This document shows positions 38,601-47,097 of a DNA stretch of 64,000 nucleotides, piece by piece. Origin of the DNA: Lysinibacillus sp. ZYM-1 (lineage in GTDB: Bacteria; Bacillota; Bacilli; Bacillales_A; Planococcaceae). The notes under the pieces were generated by a model. It was given only the letters and a program-made list of their open reading frames with translations. It was not told the origin of the DNA and searched no databases. The DNA lies in NCBI RefSeq assembly GCF_001308875.1, contig NZ_KQ465112.1, forward strand, positions 117,578 through 181,577, read 5' to 3'. The stretch's first letter is position 1, and each line of letters opens with the position of its first letter. Position numbers and translations under genes: made by a program.

Positions 38601-40022
38601 TTGAAAAGGGGCTTATGGATTCACGGAGAATGGAAGATGACTGCTGAATATATGGAGGTTCAAGCCCCGTATTCACAAGAGGTGATTGCACATTTTGCAA
38701 TGGCCACTGAACAAGATGTACAAGAAGCCATTGAAAGTGCACATGCAGCTGCAGCGAGTATGGCAAACTTAACCGCTTTTCAACGGGCAGAAATATTGGA
38801 GCATCTAGCCAGATTGTTTTTGGAAAATCGTGAGGAAGCAGCTAGCATTATTTCACTAGAATCAGCAAAACCATTAAAGTATTCCTATGCTGAAATTGAT
38901 CGTACGATTGAAACTTATAAATTTGCAGCAGAGGAAGCAAAACGATTGTCTGGCGAAATGATTCCGATGGACGCTTCAAAAAATGGGGAAGGACGCTTTG
39001 CCTATACGATTCGAGAACCAATTGGTGTTATTGCAGCTATTACACCATTTAACTTTCCACAAAATCTTGTAGCGCATAAGGTGGGCCCAGCTTTAGCTGC
39101 AGGCAATACAATTGTGTTAAAGCCAGCTACTCAAACGGCTTTATCCGCTCATTTTCTAGCAAAATTATTGGCACAAACTAATTTACCAGCAGGCGCATTT
39201 AATCTAGTGACTGGACAAGGGAAATTAGTAGGGGATGTATTTTTAGCGCATCCTCATGTAAAAATGATCACATTTACGGGAAGCCCTGCTGTAGGTATCT
39301 CACTACGAAATCGTGCTGGTTTAAAAAAGGTAACGTTAGAATTAGGCTCAAATGCTGGGGTAATTGTTGACGAAGGGGTTCAACTTGATCAGATTATGGA
39401 CCGAATTGTGATGGGGGCATTTTCAAATCAAGGTCAGGTATGCATCTCCCTGCAACGGATCTATGTAATGGAAAGTATTTTGAATGAGTTTTTAGAAAAG
39501 TTAAGTGCAAAAGTTGCACAGCTTATCATTGGCGATCCTCTTGAGCAAACAACGGATATAGCAATGATGATTTCAGAAGTAGAACAACAACGTGCCCAGC
39601 AATGGATTGAAGAAGCGATTGCTGAAGGGGCAAAAATAATTACAGGTGGTCATATTGATCATCATGTTTTACTGCCAACTGTGTTATCTAACGTATCATC
39701 ACATAGCAGAGTATCATGTGAAGAAATTTTTGCACCAGTGGTTTTTGTGAATTCAGTATCAACTATACAGGAGGCAATTGAAGCCGTTAATGATTCCCAT
39801 TATGGCTTACAGGCTGGCATTTTTACACCCTCTATTCAGACAGCTTTTCAGGCTACGAAAGCTTTACAGGTTGGTGGTGTCATTATTAATGATGTACCTA
39901 CTTATCGAGTAGATCATATGCCTTATGGCGGTGTGAAGGAAAGTGGTACGGGTCGTGAGGGGATTAAATACGCTGTAGAAGAAATGACGGAAATGAAGCT
40001 AGTTATTTGGAATAACCAATAA
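38601..40022 (+). CDS. NAD(P)-dependent aldehyde dehydrogenase (succinate-semialdehyde type candidate)
   Basis: The 473-residue enzyme is a complete ALDH: oxyanion asparagine N151 (TPFNFPQN), general base E247 (LELGSNAG), nucleophile C281 (NQGQVCISLQR), and the C-terminal PYGGVKESGTGREG. Sequence alone allows several aldehydes. With a lactonase and an iron alcohol dehydrogenase following, succinate semialdehyde is the best guess, as for BlcA (AttK) of Agrobacterium. The start is TTG 38601, with AAAGGAG about 12 bases upstream. It is the first gene of the LacI-controlled operon. Confidence 0.88.
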   Translation: MKRGLWIHGEWKMTAEYMEVQAPYSQEVIAHFAMATEQDVQEAIESAHAAAASMANLTAFQRAEILEHLARLFLENREEAASIISLESAKPLKYSYAEIDRTIETYKFAAEEAKRLSGEMIPMDASKNGEGRFAYTIREPIGVIAAITPFNFPQNLVAHKVGPALAAGNTIVLKPATQTALSAHFLAKLLAQTNLPAGAFNLVTGQGKLVGDVFLAHPHVKMITFTGSPAVGISLRNRAGLKKVTLELGSNAGVIVDEGVQLDQIMDRIVMGAFSNQGQVCISLQRIYVMESILNEFLEKLSAKVAQLIIGDPLEQTTDIAMMISEVEQQRAQQWIEEAIAEGAKIITGGHIDHHVLLPTVLSNVSSHSRVSCEEIFAPVVFVNSVSTIQEAIEAVNDSHYGLQAGIFTPSIQTAFQATKALQVGGVIINDVPTYRVDHMPYGGVKESGTGREGIKYAVEEMTEMKLVIWNNQ

Positions 40023-40043
40023 TCATGAATGGAGATGGGAAAA

Positions 40044-40889
40044 ATGAAGATCATCAAACAACACCCAAAATTGTATGTGATGGACAATGGTACGATGCGA
40101 ATGGATAAAAACTATATGATTGCCATGCATAATCCAGCTACCATCGATCATCCAAATCAACCAAATGAATTTGTAGAATTCCCTGTATATACAGTACTAA
40201 TTGATCATCCAGAGGGTAAAATTCTATTTGATACCGCGTGTAATCCAAACGCTATGGGACCTGATGGACGTTGGGGGGAATTTACACAAAAAGCGTTCCC
40301 TATTAATATGCCAGAAGAATGCTATTTACATCATCGATTAGAAGAATTAAATGTTCGTCCTGAAGATATCAAATATGTAGTGGCTTCCCATTTGCATCTC
40401 GACCATGCAGGCTGCTTAGAACTGTTTACTAATGCGACGATTATTGTGCAAGAAGATGAGTTTAATGGAACATTACAAACCTATGCAAGAAATGTGAAAG
40501 ATGGTGCCTATATTTGGGGAGACATTGATATGTGGATTAAAAATAATCTACAATGGCGCCTCATTAAACGCGGTGAAGATAACGTGAAGCTTGCAGATGG
40601 AATTCAAGTATTAAACTTTGGCAGTGGCCATGCTTGGGGTATGCTCGGTCTGCATATTAACATGCCTGAAACGGGTGGTATTATTTTAGCTTCAGACGCC
40701 ATTTACACTGCAGAAAGCTTTGGCCCACCTGTCAAGCCACCAGGCATTATTTATGATTCAGTAGGCTATAATTCTACTGTTGAACGAATTCGCCGATTTG
40801 CCAATGAAACGAATTCACAGGTTTGGTTTGGTCATGATCCTGTCCAGTTTAAATCATTTAGAAAATCAACAGAAGGTTATTATGAATAG
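40044..40889 (+). CDS. Metallo-beta-lactamase fold lactonase (AHL-lactonase family)
   Basis: A 281-residue protein with the dinuclear zinc motif H116-x-H118-x-D120-H121 (SHLHLDHAG), then H196 (GSGHAWGM), D218 (ASDAIY) and H264 (FGHDPVQF). This is the AiiA/AttM group, which opens N-acyl homoserine lactones or gamma-butyrolactone. The position between an ALDH and an iron alcohol dehydrogenase matches blcC (attM) of Agrobacterium. ATG 40044 is chosen because GGAGATGGG lies directly upstream; earlier ATGs at 40029 and 40035 overlap that site. Confidence 0.87.
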   Translation: MKIIKQHPKLYVMDNGTMRMDKNYMIAMHNPATIDHPNQPNEFVEFPVYTVLIDHPEGKILFDTACNPNAMGPDGRWGEFTQKAFPINMPEECYLHHRLEELNVRPEDIKYVVASHLHLDHAGCLELFTNATIIVQEDEFNGTLQTYARNVKDGAYIWGDIDMWIKNNLQWRLIKRGEDNVKLADGIQVLNFGSGHAWGMLGLHINMPETGGIILASDAIYTAESFGPPVKPPGIIYDSVGYNSTVERIRRFANETNSQVWFGHDPVQFKSFRKSTEGYYE

Positions 40890-40906
40890 ATAGGAGTAGA
40901 GAAGCC

Positions 40907-42079
40907 ATGCATAAATTAACCTTTACGCCTGCAAGTTATACTGGCTGGGGATGTTTAAATCAGCTTCTACCTGAAGTAGAAAGATTGAAAGCTACAAATA
41001 TTTTAATTGTCACAGATCCATTTTTAAAAGAATTAGGGTTAACAGATAAAATTCAACAACCCTTGCTTTCAAAAGGATATGCGACTACGATTTATACAGA
41101 TATTGCCCCAGAGCCACCACTTGCTATTGGTGAAAAGCTAGTTGACTTTACTAGAAAGTATCACTTTGATCTAGTCATCGGCTTAGGTGGCGGAAGTGCT
41201 CTAGATTTAGCAAAGCTTGCTGCCGTTTTAGCAGTACATGATGGGAAGGTAGCGGATTACTTAAATTTAACAGGTACAAAAACACTTGAACAAAAAGGAT
41301 TACCCAAAATTTTAATCCCCACTACATCTGGAACAGGCTCAGAAGTGACAAATATTTCTGTGCTATCACTCGAAACAACAAAAGACGTTGTGACACATGA
41401 CTACTTATTGGCGGATATTGCTATTGTAGACCCAGAGCTAACAATTTCATTACCACCAAAAATAACAGCTGCAACGGGCGTAGATGCCTTAACACATGCA
41501 ATTGAGGCATATGTTTCAATCAATGCAAATGAAGTAACCGATGCCCTTGCACTACAGGCAATTCGCTTAATCAGTGGCTCTATTCGCACAGCTGTGCAGG
41601 AAGGGCAAAATAAGCAAGCCCGTTCAGATATGAGCTATGGTAGTTATTTAGCTGGCTTGGCCTTCTTTAATGCTGGCGTAGCAGGTGTTCATGCTCTAGC
41701 CTATCCATTGGGAGGTCAATTCCATATAGCGCATGGCGATTCCAACGCAGTGTTATTACCATATGTCATGGGGTATATTCGTCAAAGCTGTGAAAAACGT
41801 ATGAAAGATATTTTAGATGCAATGGGTATATCATCTGTTTATTTATCGCAAGAGGAGGCTTCCTATAAATGTGTTGACGCATTACAACAACTCGTTCAAG
41901 ATGTTAATATTCCTTCAACATTAAAGGGATTTAATATACGAGAAGAAGCCTTGGAACAATTAACAGATGATGCAACAAAGCAAACAAGAATTTTAGCTCG
42001 TAGTCCAATGCCATTAGAGCGAGATGATATTTATCAAATATATCAAGCTGCCTTTGATGGCGAGGTCCGTGAACCTTAA
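40907..42079 (+). CDS. Iron-containing alcohol dehydrogenase (4-hydroxybutyrate dehydrogenase candidate)
   Basis: A 390-residue group III alcohol dehydrogenase. The NAD-binding GGGSALD lies at 94-100; iron ligands D193, H197 (GVDALTHAIE), H262 (GVHALAYPLGG) and H276 (HGDSN) are all present. It would oxidise a hydroxy acid to its semialdehyde, which the ALDH upstream could take on. This is the role of BlcB (AttL) in the gamma-butyrolactone pathway. RBS TAGGAG; 17 bp after the lactonase gene. Confidence 0.88.
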   Translation: MHKLTFTPASYTGWGCLNQLLPEVERLKATNILIVTDPFLKELGLTDKIQQPLLSKGYATTIYTDIAPEPPLAIGEKLVDFTRKYHFDLVIGLGGGSALDLAKLAAVLAVHDGKVADYLNLTGTKTLEQKGLPKILIPTTSGTGSEVTNISVLSLETTKDVVTHDYLLADIAIVDPELTISLPPKITAATGVDALTHAIEAYVSINANEVTDALALQAIRLISGSIRTAVQEGQNKQARSDMSYGSYLAGLAFFNAGVAGVHALAYPLGGQFHIAHGDSNAVLLPYVMGYIRQSCEKRMKDILDAMGISSVYLSQEEASYKCVDALQQLVQDVNIPSTLKGFNIREEALEQLTDDATKQTRILARSPMPLERDDIYQIYQAAFDGEVREP

Positions 42080-42086
42080 GTGAGAT

Positions 42087-42121
42087 GAGAAACGTTGATT
42101 TTTAACGTTTCTCTTTTTTTT
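42087..42121 (+). terminator. Terminator of the LacI-controlled operon
   Basis: GAGAAACGTT (42087-42096) pairs with AACGTTTCTC (42104-42113), followed by eight T. Confidence 0.94.
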
Positions 42122-42193
42122 ATGAAGGAATCTAAAATTAAAATGAACGATACTGTCATTTCAACAGTCTAATATGTAGAAGGAGCGAGAAAG

Positions 42194-42391
42194 ATGGATG
42201 AACAAGACTTTTTACATTTACTTAAGCATTATGAACAGACCATGTATCGAATGGCCTTTGCCTATTTAAAAAATGAGCATGATGCTATTGAAGCAGTACA
42301 AGAAGCTACCTATCGAAGTTTAAAAAGAAATATTCTTTAAAAGAACCAGCTTATTTTGGATTGTAGCTTGTTCGAATTTTAAAAATAAAGC
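42194..42391 (+). pseudogene. Truncated ECF sigma-factor gene
   Basis: ATG 42194 after AAGGAGCG starts a frame whose 48 residues (LLKHYEQTMYRMAFAYLKNE, HDAIEAVQEATYRSLK) are region 2 of a sigma-70 family ECF factor; it stops at 42340. A shifted frame continues the same protein (LKEPAYFG, stop, LVRIL), so there is one frameshift and one nonsense change, and the rest including region 4 is missing. TGAAC with CAGTCT 16 bases later (42144-42170) may be its old autoregulated promoter. No anti-sigma gene follows. Confidence 0.8.
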
Positions 42392-42426
42392 AACGAAGCT
42401 TCTATGATGAAACTTCGTTGCTTTTG
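42389..42426 (+). terminator. Terminator after the sigma pseudogene
   Basis: AGCAACGAAG (42389-42398) pairs with CTTCGTTGCT (42413-42422), followed by TTT. It is probably the original terminator now joined to the truncated gene. Confidence 0.75.
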
Positions 42427-42451
42427 TCATGATATAATTTAAAACTATGTT

Positions 42452-42961
42452 TTATGCTTCAGCATCAGGCGTAAATGTACGCGTAGCTAATTCTGCATCT
42501 AGCATAAAGATAGCGTTGGAGTCATTTTCAATACGTTCAATTTTACGGATTAATGTATCGAAAGTTGATTCTTCCTCTACTTGCTCATCAATAAACCATT
42601 TTAAGAATGCCATTGTCGCATGCTCACGCTCATCTAAAGCAATGTCTGATAAATTGTAGATGCGTCGTGTTACTTCTTTTTCATGCGATAGGGCCGTTTT
42701 AAAGGCATCTAAAATCGATTCAAAATGATTGCCTGGGCTTTCAAAGCCTTGGATTGTTGCACGGTAGCCCATATCACTTAAGAAATTATAAAATTTCATA
42801 GCGTGGAAGCGTTCTTCTTCAGCTTGGACTAAAAAGAAGTTAGCGAAGCCATCATAATCTTGATCAGTGCAATAGGCCGCCATTGCCATGTAAGCATGAG
42901 CCGAGTAAAATTCAAAATTCATTTGGTCGTTGAGTGCTGTGTGTAGTTTTTCAGATAACAT
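42452..42961 (-). CDS. Ferritin
   Basis: A 169-residue non-heme ferritin that oxidises and stores iron in a 24-subunit shell. The four-helix bundle has the ferroxidase residues in NFEFYSAHAYMAMA and QAEEERFHAMKFYNFL (near 50-63) and EREHATMAFLKWFIDEQVEEE (near 117-137). ATG 42961 is chosen because AAAGGAGGA lies upstream; a longer frame to 43030 has no binding site. A TATACT -10 candidate lies at 43001-43006 (complement) and a Fur-like box at 43069. Confidence 0.92.
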   Translation of the reverse strand: MLSEKLHTALNDQMNFEFYSAHAYMAMAAYCTDQDYDGFANFFLVQAEEERFHAMKFYNFLSDMGYRATIQGFESPGNHFESILDAFKTALSHEKEVTRRIYNLSDIALDEREHATMAFLKWFIDEQVEEESTFDTLIRKIERIENDSNAIFMLDAELATRTFTPDAEA

Positions 42962-43068
42962 AAAAGTTTTCCTCCTTTTGCAGTAAATACCTTCCTCACT
43001 AGTATACAGTGTTAAAGGTTCTTCATACAAAAATTTTAAATTTCAGGGTAAAATGCGCAAAAAATAAT

Positions 43069-43083
43069 TGATATTCGTTCTCA
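43069..43083. promoter_or_regulatory. Fur-like box between ferritin and the 37-residue gene
   Basis: TGATATTCGTTCTCA matches the 7-1-7 Fur pattern at 11 of 14 fixed positions. It is 108 bp upstream of ferritin, so its effect is uncertain. Confidence 0.4.
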
Positions 43084-43139
43084 ATTAGAAAATTTATACT
43101 TTTAGTAGTTAGTCTCGACAACTGAAAAAATAAGAATTT

Positions 43140-43167
43140 TGAAACATTTTCCTATTTTTTCCGTATA
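43140..43167 (+). promoter_or_regulatory. ECF-type (SigW-like) promoter
   Basis: TGAAAC (43140-43145), 16 bases rich in T, CGTATA (43162-43167). This fits the TGAAAC-N16-CGTA consensus of SigW/SigM/SigX promoters exactly. It is 35 bp before the 37-residue membrane protein. Confidence 0.75.
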
Positions 43168-43201
43168 GTTTATAGACAAGTGCTTAGATAGGAGGATGTT
43201 G

Positions 43202-43315
43202 ATGGGACAAACTAGGGAGATAGCAAAGAAATCAAGTTTTGTTTTGCCTGTTTTTATTGGTATGGGAGTAGGAGCGTTTGTAGGATTAGTTGCTTATGTA
43301 AATCATTGGTTATGA
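43202..43315 (+). CDS. Small single-span membrane protein, 37 residues
   Basis: ATG 43202 follows GATAGGAGG by 6 bases. The peptide starts MGQTREIAKKSS (basic) and continues with a glycine-rich hydrophobic helix (FVLPVFIGMGVGAFVGLVAYV), ending NHWL. It is likely membrane-inserted. The ECF-type promoter upstream suggests induction by envelope stress. The family is not recognised. No terminator is obvious before 43470; the space 43316-43470 shows nothing else. Confidence 0.72.
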   Translation: MGQTREIAKKSSFVLPVFIGMGVGAFVGLVAYVNHWL

Positions 43316-43471
43316 TGTGCTAACTCAATTTTAAAAGTGGCCTAACTTTGCACCTGTAATAATGGGTTCGAAATCGACCTTTTCAAAGAAAATCTAAAGC
43401 AATGTTCGTTGGTTAGTTCGGTTTTCTTGTGAAATGAATTCTTACATTAGCAACAGAGCTTCCATGATTAG

Positions 43472-43508
43472 AAAAAATCGCTTCGACATAGGTCGTAGCG
43501 ATTTTTTT
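43472..43508. terminator. Bidirectional terminator
   Basis: AAAAAATCGCT (43472-43482) pairs with AGCGATTTTTT (43497-43507), between the small membrane protein and the convergent TerC gene. Confidence 0.85.
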
Positions 43509-43516
43509 CCTCATTA

Positions 43517-44278
43517 TTATTGTTCCTGAGTTTTTTGATTTTTAACGCCAACTAAGTAGCCACCCAGTGCAATTGCCACTAAGACAATCCAGAATGTAGC
43601 TTTCCAAATAGTTGAGTGTGGAAACTCGTGTGGGATGACCCCTAATTTTTCATGTGCCAATGTTAACACTGCTAATTTTACACCAACCCAACCAACGATC
43701 AGGAAGGCAGCTGTTTCAAGTGAAGGGAATTTATCAAGGACTTTCACAAACCAACGAGCCGCGAATCGCATCATGATGACACCGATAATACCACCTAAGA
43801 ACATAACCGCGAATTGTCCTCCGTTAATGCCACCGATATCAAAATCGCCGATATGTGGTAGCGTTACTGCTATGGCAACCGCTGCAAGAATAGAATCTAC
43901 CGCGAACGCGATATCAGCTAGTTCCACTTTTACAACCGTCATCCAGAAGCCTGATTGCTTTTTTGGCTCTTGAATTTCTTCGGAGTTTTGCGATGCTTTC
44001 CGTGAATCATAAATATGCTTAATAGACATAAACAATAGATAAGCAGCACCTATTGCTTGAATTTGCCAGAAATTAACGAGCGTTGTAATAAGGAATAGTG
44101 CTGCAAAGCGGAAAACAAATGCCCCCACTAATCCATACAATAAAGCTTTTTGTTGTTGCGTTTTTGGTAAATGCTTAACCATAACTGCCATTACGACTGC
44201 GTTGTCAGCTGCCAACAAACCTTCTAGTACGATTAATACGACGAGTACCCATGCGTATTCTAAAAAAATTGCCTCCAA
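43517..44278 (-). CDS. TerC-family membrane protein (manganese efflux type)
   Basis: A 253-residue protein with about seven membrane helices and two acidic motifs, EGLLAADNAVVMAVMV (near residue 19) and VKVELADIAFAVDSILAAVA (near 116), conserved in TerC proteins. B. subtilis YceF and YkoY of this family have been linked to Mn export and metal loading of exoenzymes. The start is TTG 44278, with AAGGAGG 8 bases upstream. The leader holds a yybP-ykoY riboswitch, which supports a role in Mn homeostasis. Confidence 0.9.
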   Translation of the reverse strand: MEAIFLEYAWVLVVLIVLEGLLAADNAVVMAVMVKHLPKTQQQKALLYGLVGAFVFRFAALFLITTLVNFWQIQAIGAAYLLFMSIKHIYDSRKASQNSEEIQEPKKQSGFWMTVVKVELADIAFAVDSILAAVAIAVTLPHIGDFDIGGINGGQFAVMFLGGIIGVIMMRFAARWFVKVLDKFPSLETAAFLIVGWVGVKLAVLTLAHEKLGVIPHEFPHSTIWKATFWIVLVAIALGGYLVGVKNQKTQEQ

Positions 44279-44346
44279 ATTTATTTCCTCCTTTAATTGT
44301 TGAACAGAAATGAATGGTTTGCTTCTAACATATTCTTCCCAATTTT

Positions 44347-44391
44347 AAGCAAAAGAAAAAGACCCCTGCCTAAAAAATAGGCAAAGGTCTT
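44347..44391 (-). terminator. Riboswitch-controlled terminator
   Basis: Read on the minus strand, AAGACCTTTGCCTA pairs with TAGGCAGGGGTCTT (44378-44391 with 44359-44372), then TTTTTCTTTT. It sits between the Mn riboswitch and the TerC start, as in a transcriptional on-switch. Confidence 0.88.
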
Positions 44392-44399
44392 GCTAAGCA

Positions 44400-44526
44400 A
44401 TTTACTGTTCGTTGCACAGAAGTATTCTGTGAGACAAAAATGCCATCACACCCGATGGTAGAATACCATGTAATGACGAATGTGAATCAGATGCATCGGT
44501 CGCATCTGCTAGCTACTCCCCTTTGA
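44400..44526 (-). promoter_or_regulatory. yybP-ykoY manganese riboswitch
   Basis: On the minus strand the leader begins with AAAGGGGAGTAGC (GGGGAGTAG = complement of 44513-44521), the hallmark 5' motif of yybP-ykoY RNAs. Paired segments follow (GCAGATGCGACCGATGCATC; TGGTATTCTACCATCGGG; CACAGAATACTTCTGTG). A terminator hairpin comes next. Mn2+ binding should favour readthrough into the TerC gene. Confidence 0.88.
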
Positions 44527-44693
44527 CAATAAAGTCAAAAGCTATTCAATTCTTACACCCATAATAGCATGTGGCAAAATGAAAGTAAATAAAAATATAC
44601 TACTATGGAGAAAAAATACTTTTCCGTTACGTTTGCACAAATGGTACTATTAAAAGATAGGCGAAATTTTTACAACTTAGAAAGGAGACAAAC

Positions 44694-46454
44694 ATGTATA
44701 GAAAATTTTTTTCCTATTATAAACCACATAAACGATTGTTTGTCATCGATTTTTCGAGTGCAATCATTGTAGCCGTTTTAGAGCTCGCATTTCCATTAGC
44801 CGTTCAGTGGTTTATCGATGAGCTATTACCAACAGGTGACTGGGGTATGATTGTGAAAGTAAGTGTATTATTGCTGCTAGTTTATGCAATAAGTACATTT
44901 TTGAACTTTATCGTGAACTATTTAGGGCATAAATTGGGGATTAATATTGAGACAGATATGCGTCAAGAATTATTTACGCATGTACAAAGGCAATCATTCC
45001 GTTTCTTTGATAATACTAAAACTGGTCATATTATGAGCCGCATCACCAATGATTTATTTGATATTGGTGAGTTTGCCCATCACGGACCAGAGGATCTATT
45101 TATTGCGATTATGACCTTTGTTGGGGCCTTTGCCATTATGTTTAATGTGAACCCAACATTAGCTTTAATTTCAGCAATTATGGTGCCATTTTTAACATGG
45201 CTTGTGACATTTAGTAATATTAAAATGAACAAGGCTTGGAAAACGATGTACGGTAAAATTGCTGATGTTAATGGACGTGTAGAGGATAGTGTGTCTGGTG
45301 TACGCGTCGTGAAATCATTTACAAATGAGGATTTTGAAATCAAACGCTTTAAGGAGCAGAATGGATTTTTCCGTACTGCTAAATTATATGCCTATAAAAT
45401 TATGGCTGGTACCCACTCTAGTATTTATATGATGACACGTCTCCTCACATTAATGGTGTTAGTTGTTGGTGCATGGCTAAGTTTTAATGGAAAATTATCT
45501 TACGGGGAACTTGTGAGCTTTGTCTTATATACAAATGTCCTCATTAAACCTATTGATAAAATTAGTGCTTTATTAGAGCTTTATCCAAAGGGAATGGCTG
45601 GCTTTAAGCGATTCCGTGAACTAATTGAGCAGGAACCTGAAATTCAAGATCGTGAGGATGCGAAGATTATTAAACATTTAGATGGTGATATTTCCTTCAA
45701 TAAGGTTCATTTTAATTACGATTCATCGAAACGGGTTTTAAATGATATTTCCTTTGATGTAAAAGCTGGACAAACCATTGCTTTTGTTGGTCCTTCGGGG
45801 GCTGGTAAAACGACAATTTGTTCGTTAATTCCTCGCTTTTATGAGGTTTCAGAAGGTGCTATTTCTATTGATGGTATTGATATTCGTAATATGACCCAGG
45901 CTTCATTACGTGCTCAAATCGGTATCGTACAGCAAGACGTCTTTTTATTTACAGGGACAATTCGTGAAAACATTGCCTATGGAAAGCTACACGCAAGTGA
46001 AGAGGAAATTCGAGAAGCAGCGAAAAAGGCCCACTTAGAGGCATTTATCGCAGAGCTACCTGATGGTTATGATACACAAATTGGGGAACGCGGCTTAAAA
46101 TTATCAGGTGGTCAAAAACAACGATTAGCTATTGCTCGTATGTTCCTGAAAAACCCGCCGATTTTAATTTTAGACGAAGCGACTTCTGCTTTAGATACGG
46201 AAACAGAGATGATCATTCAGCAATCTTTAACAGAGCTAGCTGAAAATCGTACTACTTTAGTCATTGCCCACCGACTGGCAACCATTCGTAACGCAGACCG
46301 TGTAATGGTGGTGACGCCAAAAGGTATTGAGGAAGATGGGACTTATGATGAGTTAGTGGCTCATAACGGTATCTTTGCGAAGCTCCATCACATTCAATTT
46401 CGTAAGGGACAAACCGAAGAAAGCATTCAAAATGATTATGTTGAACTAACGTAA
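44694..46454 (+). CDS. ABC exporter (fused membrane and ATPase domains)
   Basis: A 586-residue half-transporter that should work as a dimer. Six membrane helices fill residues 1-310. The ATPase domain has Walker A GPSGAGKTT (near 367), signature LSGGQKQRLAIARM (near 471), Walker B ILILDEATSALD (near 492) and the H-loop VIAHRLATI (near 525). It belongs to the MdlB/MsbA-like multidrug or lipid exporter class; the cargo is unknown. It is a single gene with RBS AAAGGAGA and its own terminator. Confidence 0.92.
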   Translation: MYRKFFSYYKPHKRLFVIDFSSAIIVAVLELAFPLAVQWFIDELLPTGDWGMIVKVSVLLLLVYAISTFLNFIVNYLGHKLGINIETDMRQELFTHVQRQSFRFFDNTKTGHIMSRITNDLFDIGEFAHHGPEDLFIAIMTFVGAFAIMFNVNPTLALISAIMVPFLTWLVTFSNIKMNKAWKTMYGKIADVNGRVEDSVSGVRVVKSFTNEDFEIKRFKEQNGFFRTAKLYAYKIMAGTHSSIYMMTRLLTLMVLVVGAWLSFNGKLSYGELVSFVLYTNVLIKPIDKISALLELYPKGMAGFKRFRELIEQEPEIQDREDAKIIKHLDGDISFNKVHFNYDSSKRVLNDISFDVKAGQTIAFVGPSGAGKTTICSLIPRFYEVSEGAISIDGIDIRNMTQASLRAQIGIVQQDVFLFTGTIRENIAYGKLHASEEEIREAAKKAHLEAFIAELPDGYDTQIGERGLKLSGGQKQRLAIARMFLKNPPILILDEATSALDTETEMIIQQSLTELAENRTTLVIAHRLATIRNADRVMVVTPKGIEEDGTYDELVAHNGIFAKLHHIQFRKGQTEESIQNDYVELT

Positions 46455-46475
46455 AATAGGTTCATTTGAATCAGC

Positions 46476-46515
46476 AAAAGGCAGAAATGTGTGACAGCAT
46501 TTCTGCCTTTTACTA
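46476..46515 (+). terminator. Intrinsic terminator
   Basis: AAAAGGCAGAAATG (46476-46489) pairs with CATTTCTGCCTTTT (46498-46511). Confidence 0.9.
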
Positions 46516-46626
46516 TTTTCATATACTTATAAAAATGGAAAGAATGACAAGGATTTATTAAATAGGCAGGAATTATTAGTATTGAAATAGAAATCACATT
46601 TACATATTAAAGATGGAGGTTGAGGC

Positions 46627-47046
46627 ATGGACAAGCAAAAAAGTATTGGACAAACGAAAACAGTTGGTTACCAAGTAGGGGTTAGAAGAACGTATGCAAT
46701 ATCACAACAACAGGCTTGGTCACTTATTACGGCTGAGGAAGGTTTGAATGTATGGTTAGGTGGAGGCGCCAATATTATTCTTGAGCCTGGTCATCAGTAC
46801 CATACAATGACTGGAACTGGAGAAATTCGGATTGTTAAACCGCTGCATCAACTTCGCCTTACTTGGCATAAAGAAGAATGGCAACGACCTTCTACCGTAC
46901 AAATTCGTATCCTATCCAAAGAAAATAATAAAACGACCATTAGTTTTCATCAAGAACATCTTGCCAATCAGCAAGATCGAGAAGAAATGAAACGATATTG
47001 GGAAAATATTTTAGAGACCATTAAGGATAGCATACAAAAATTGTAA
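46627..47046 (+). CDS. SRPBCC (AHSA1-like) domain protein
   Basis: A 139-residue START-like fold: an early VRRTYAISQQQAWSLITAEEGLNVWLGG stretch (near 18-46), beta-strands with IRIVKPLHQLRLTWHKEEW, and a long C-terminal helix (EEMKRYWENILETIKDSIQKL). The family includes Aha1-like Hsp90 co-factors and many proteins that bind hydrophobic ligands; the role here is unknown. RBS GATGGAGG precedes ATG 46627. Single gene. Confidence 0.85.
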   Translation: MDKQKSIGQTKTVGYQVGVRRTYAISQQQAWSLITAEEGLNVWLGGGANIILEPGHQYHTMTGTGEIRIVKPLHQLRLTWHKEEWQRPSTVQIRILSKENNKTTISFHQEHLANQQDREEMKRYWENILETIKDSIQKL

Positions 47047-47056
47047 CAAAAAAAAT

Positions 47057-47097
47057 TAGCATCTCCTCAACGGTTGAGGGGATGCTAGTTATTTTTT
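47057..47097. terminator. Bidirectional terminator
   Basis: TAGCATCTCCTCAA (47057-47070) pairs with TTGAGGGGATGCTA (47074-47087), with T runs on both strands. It separates convergent genes. Confidence 0.92.
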
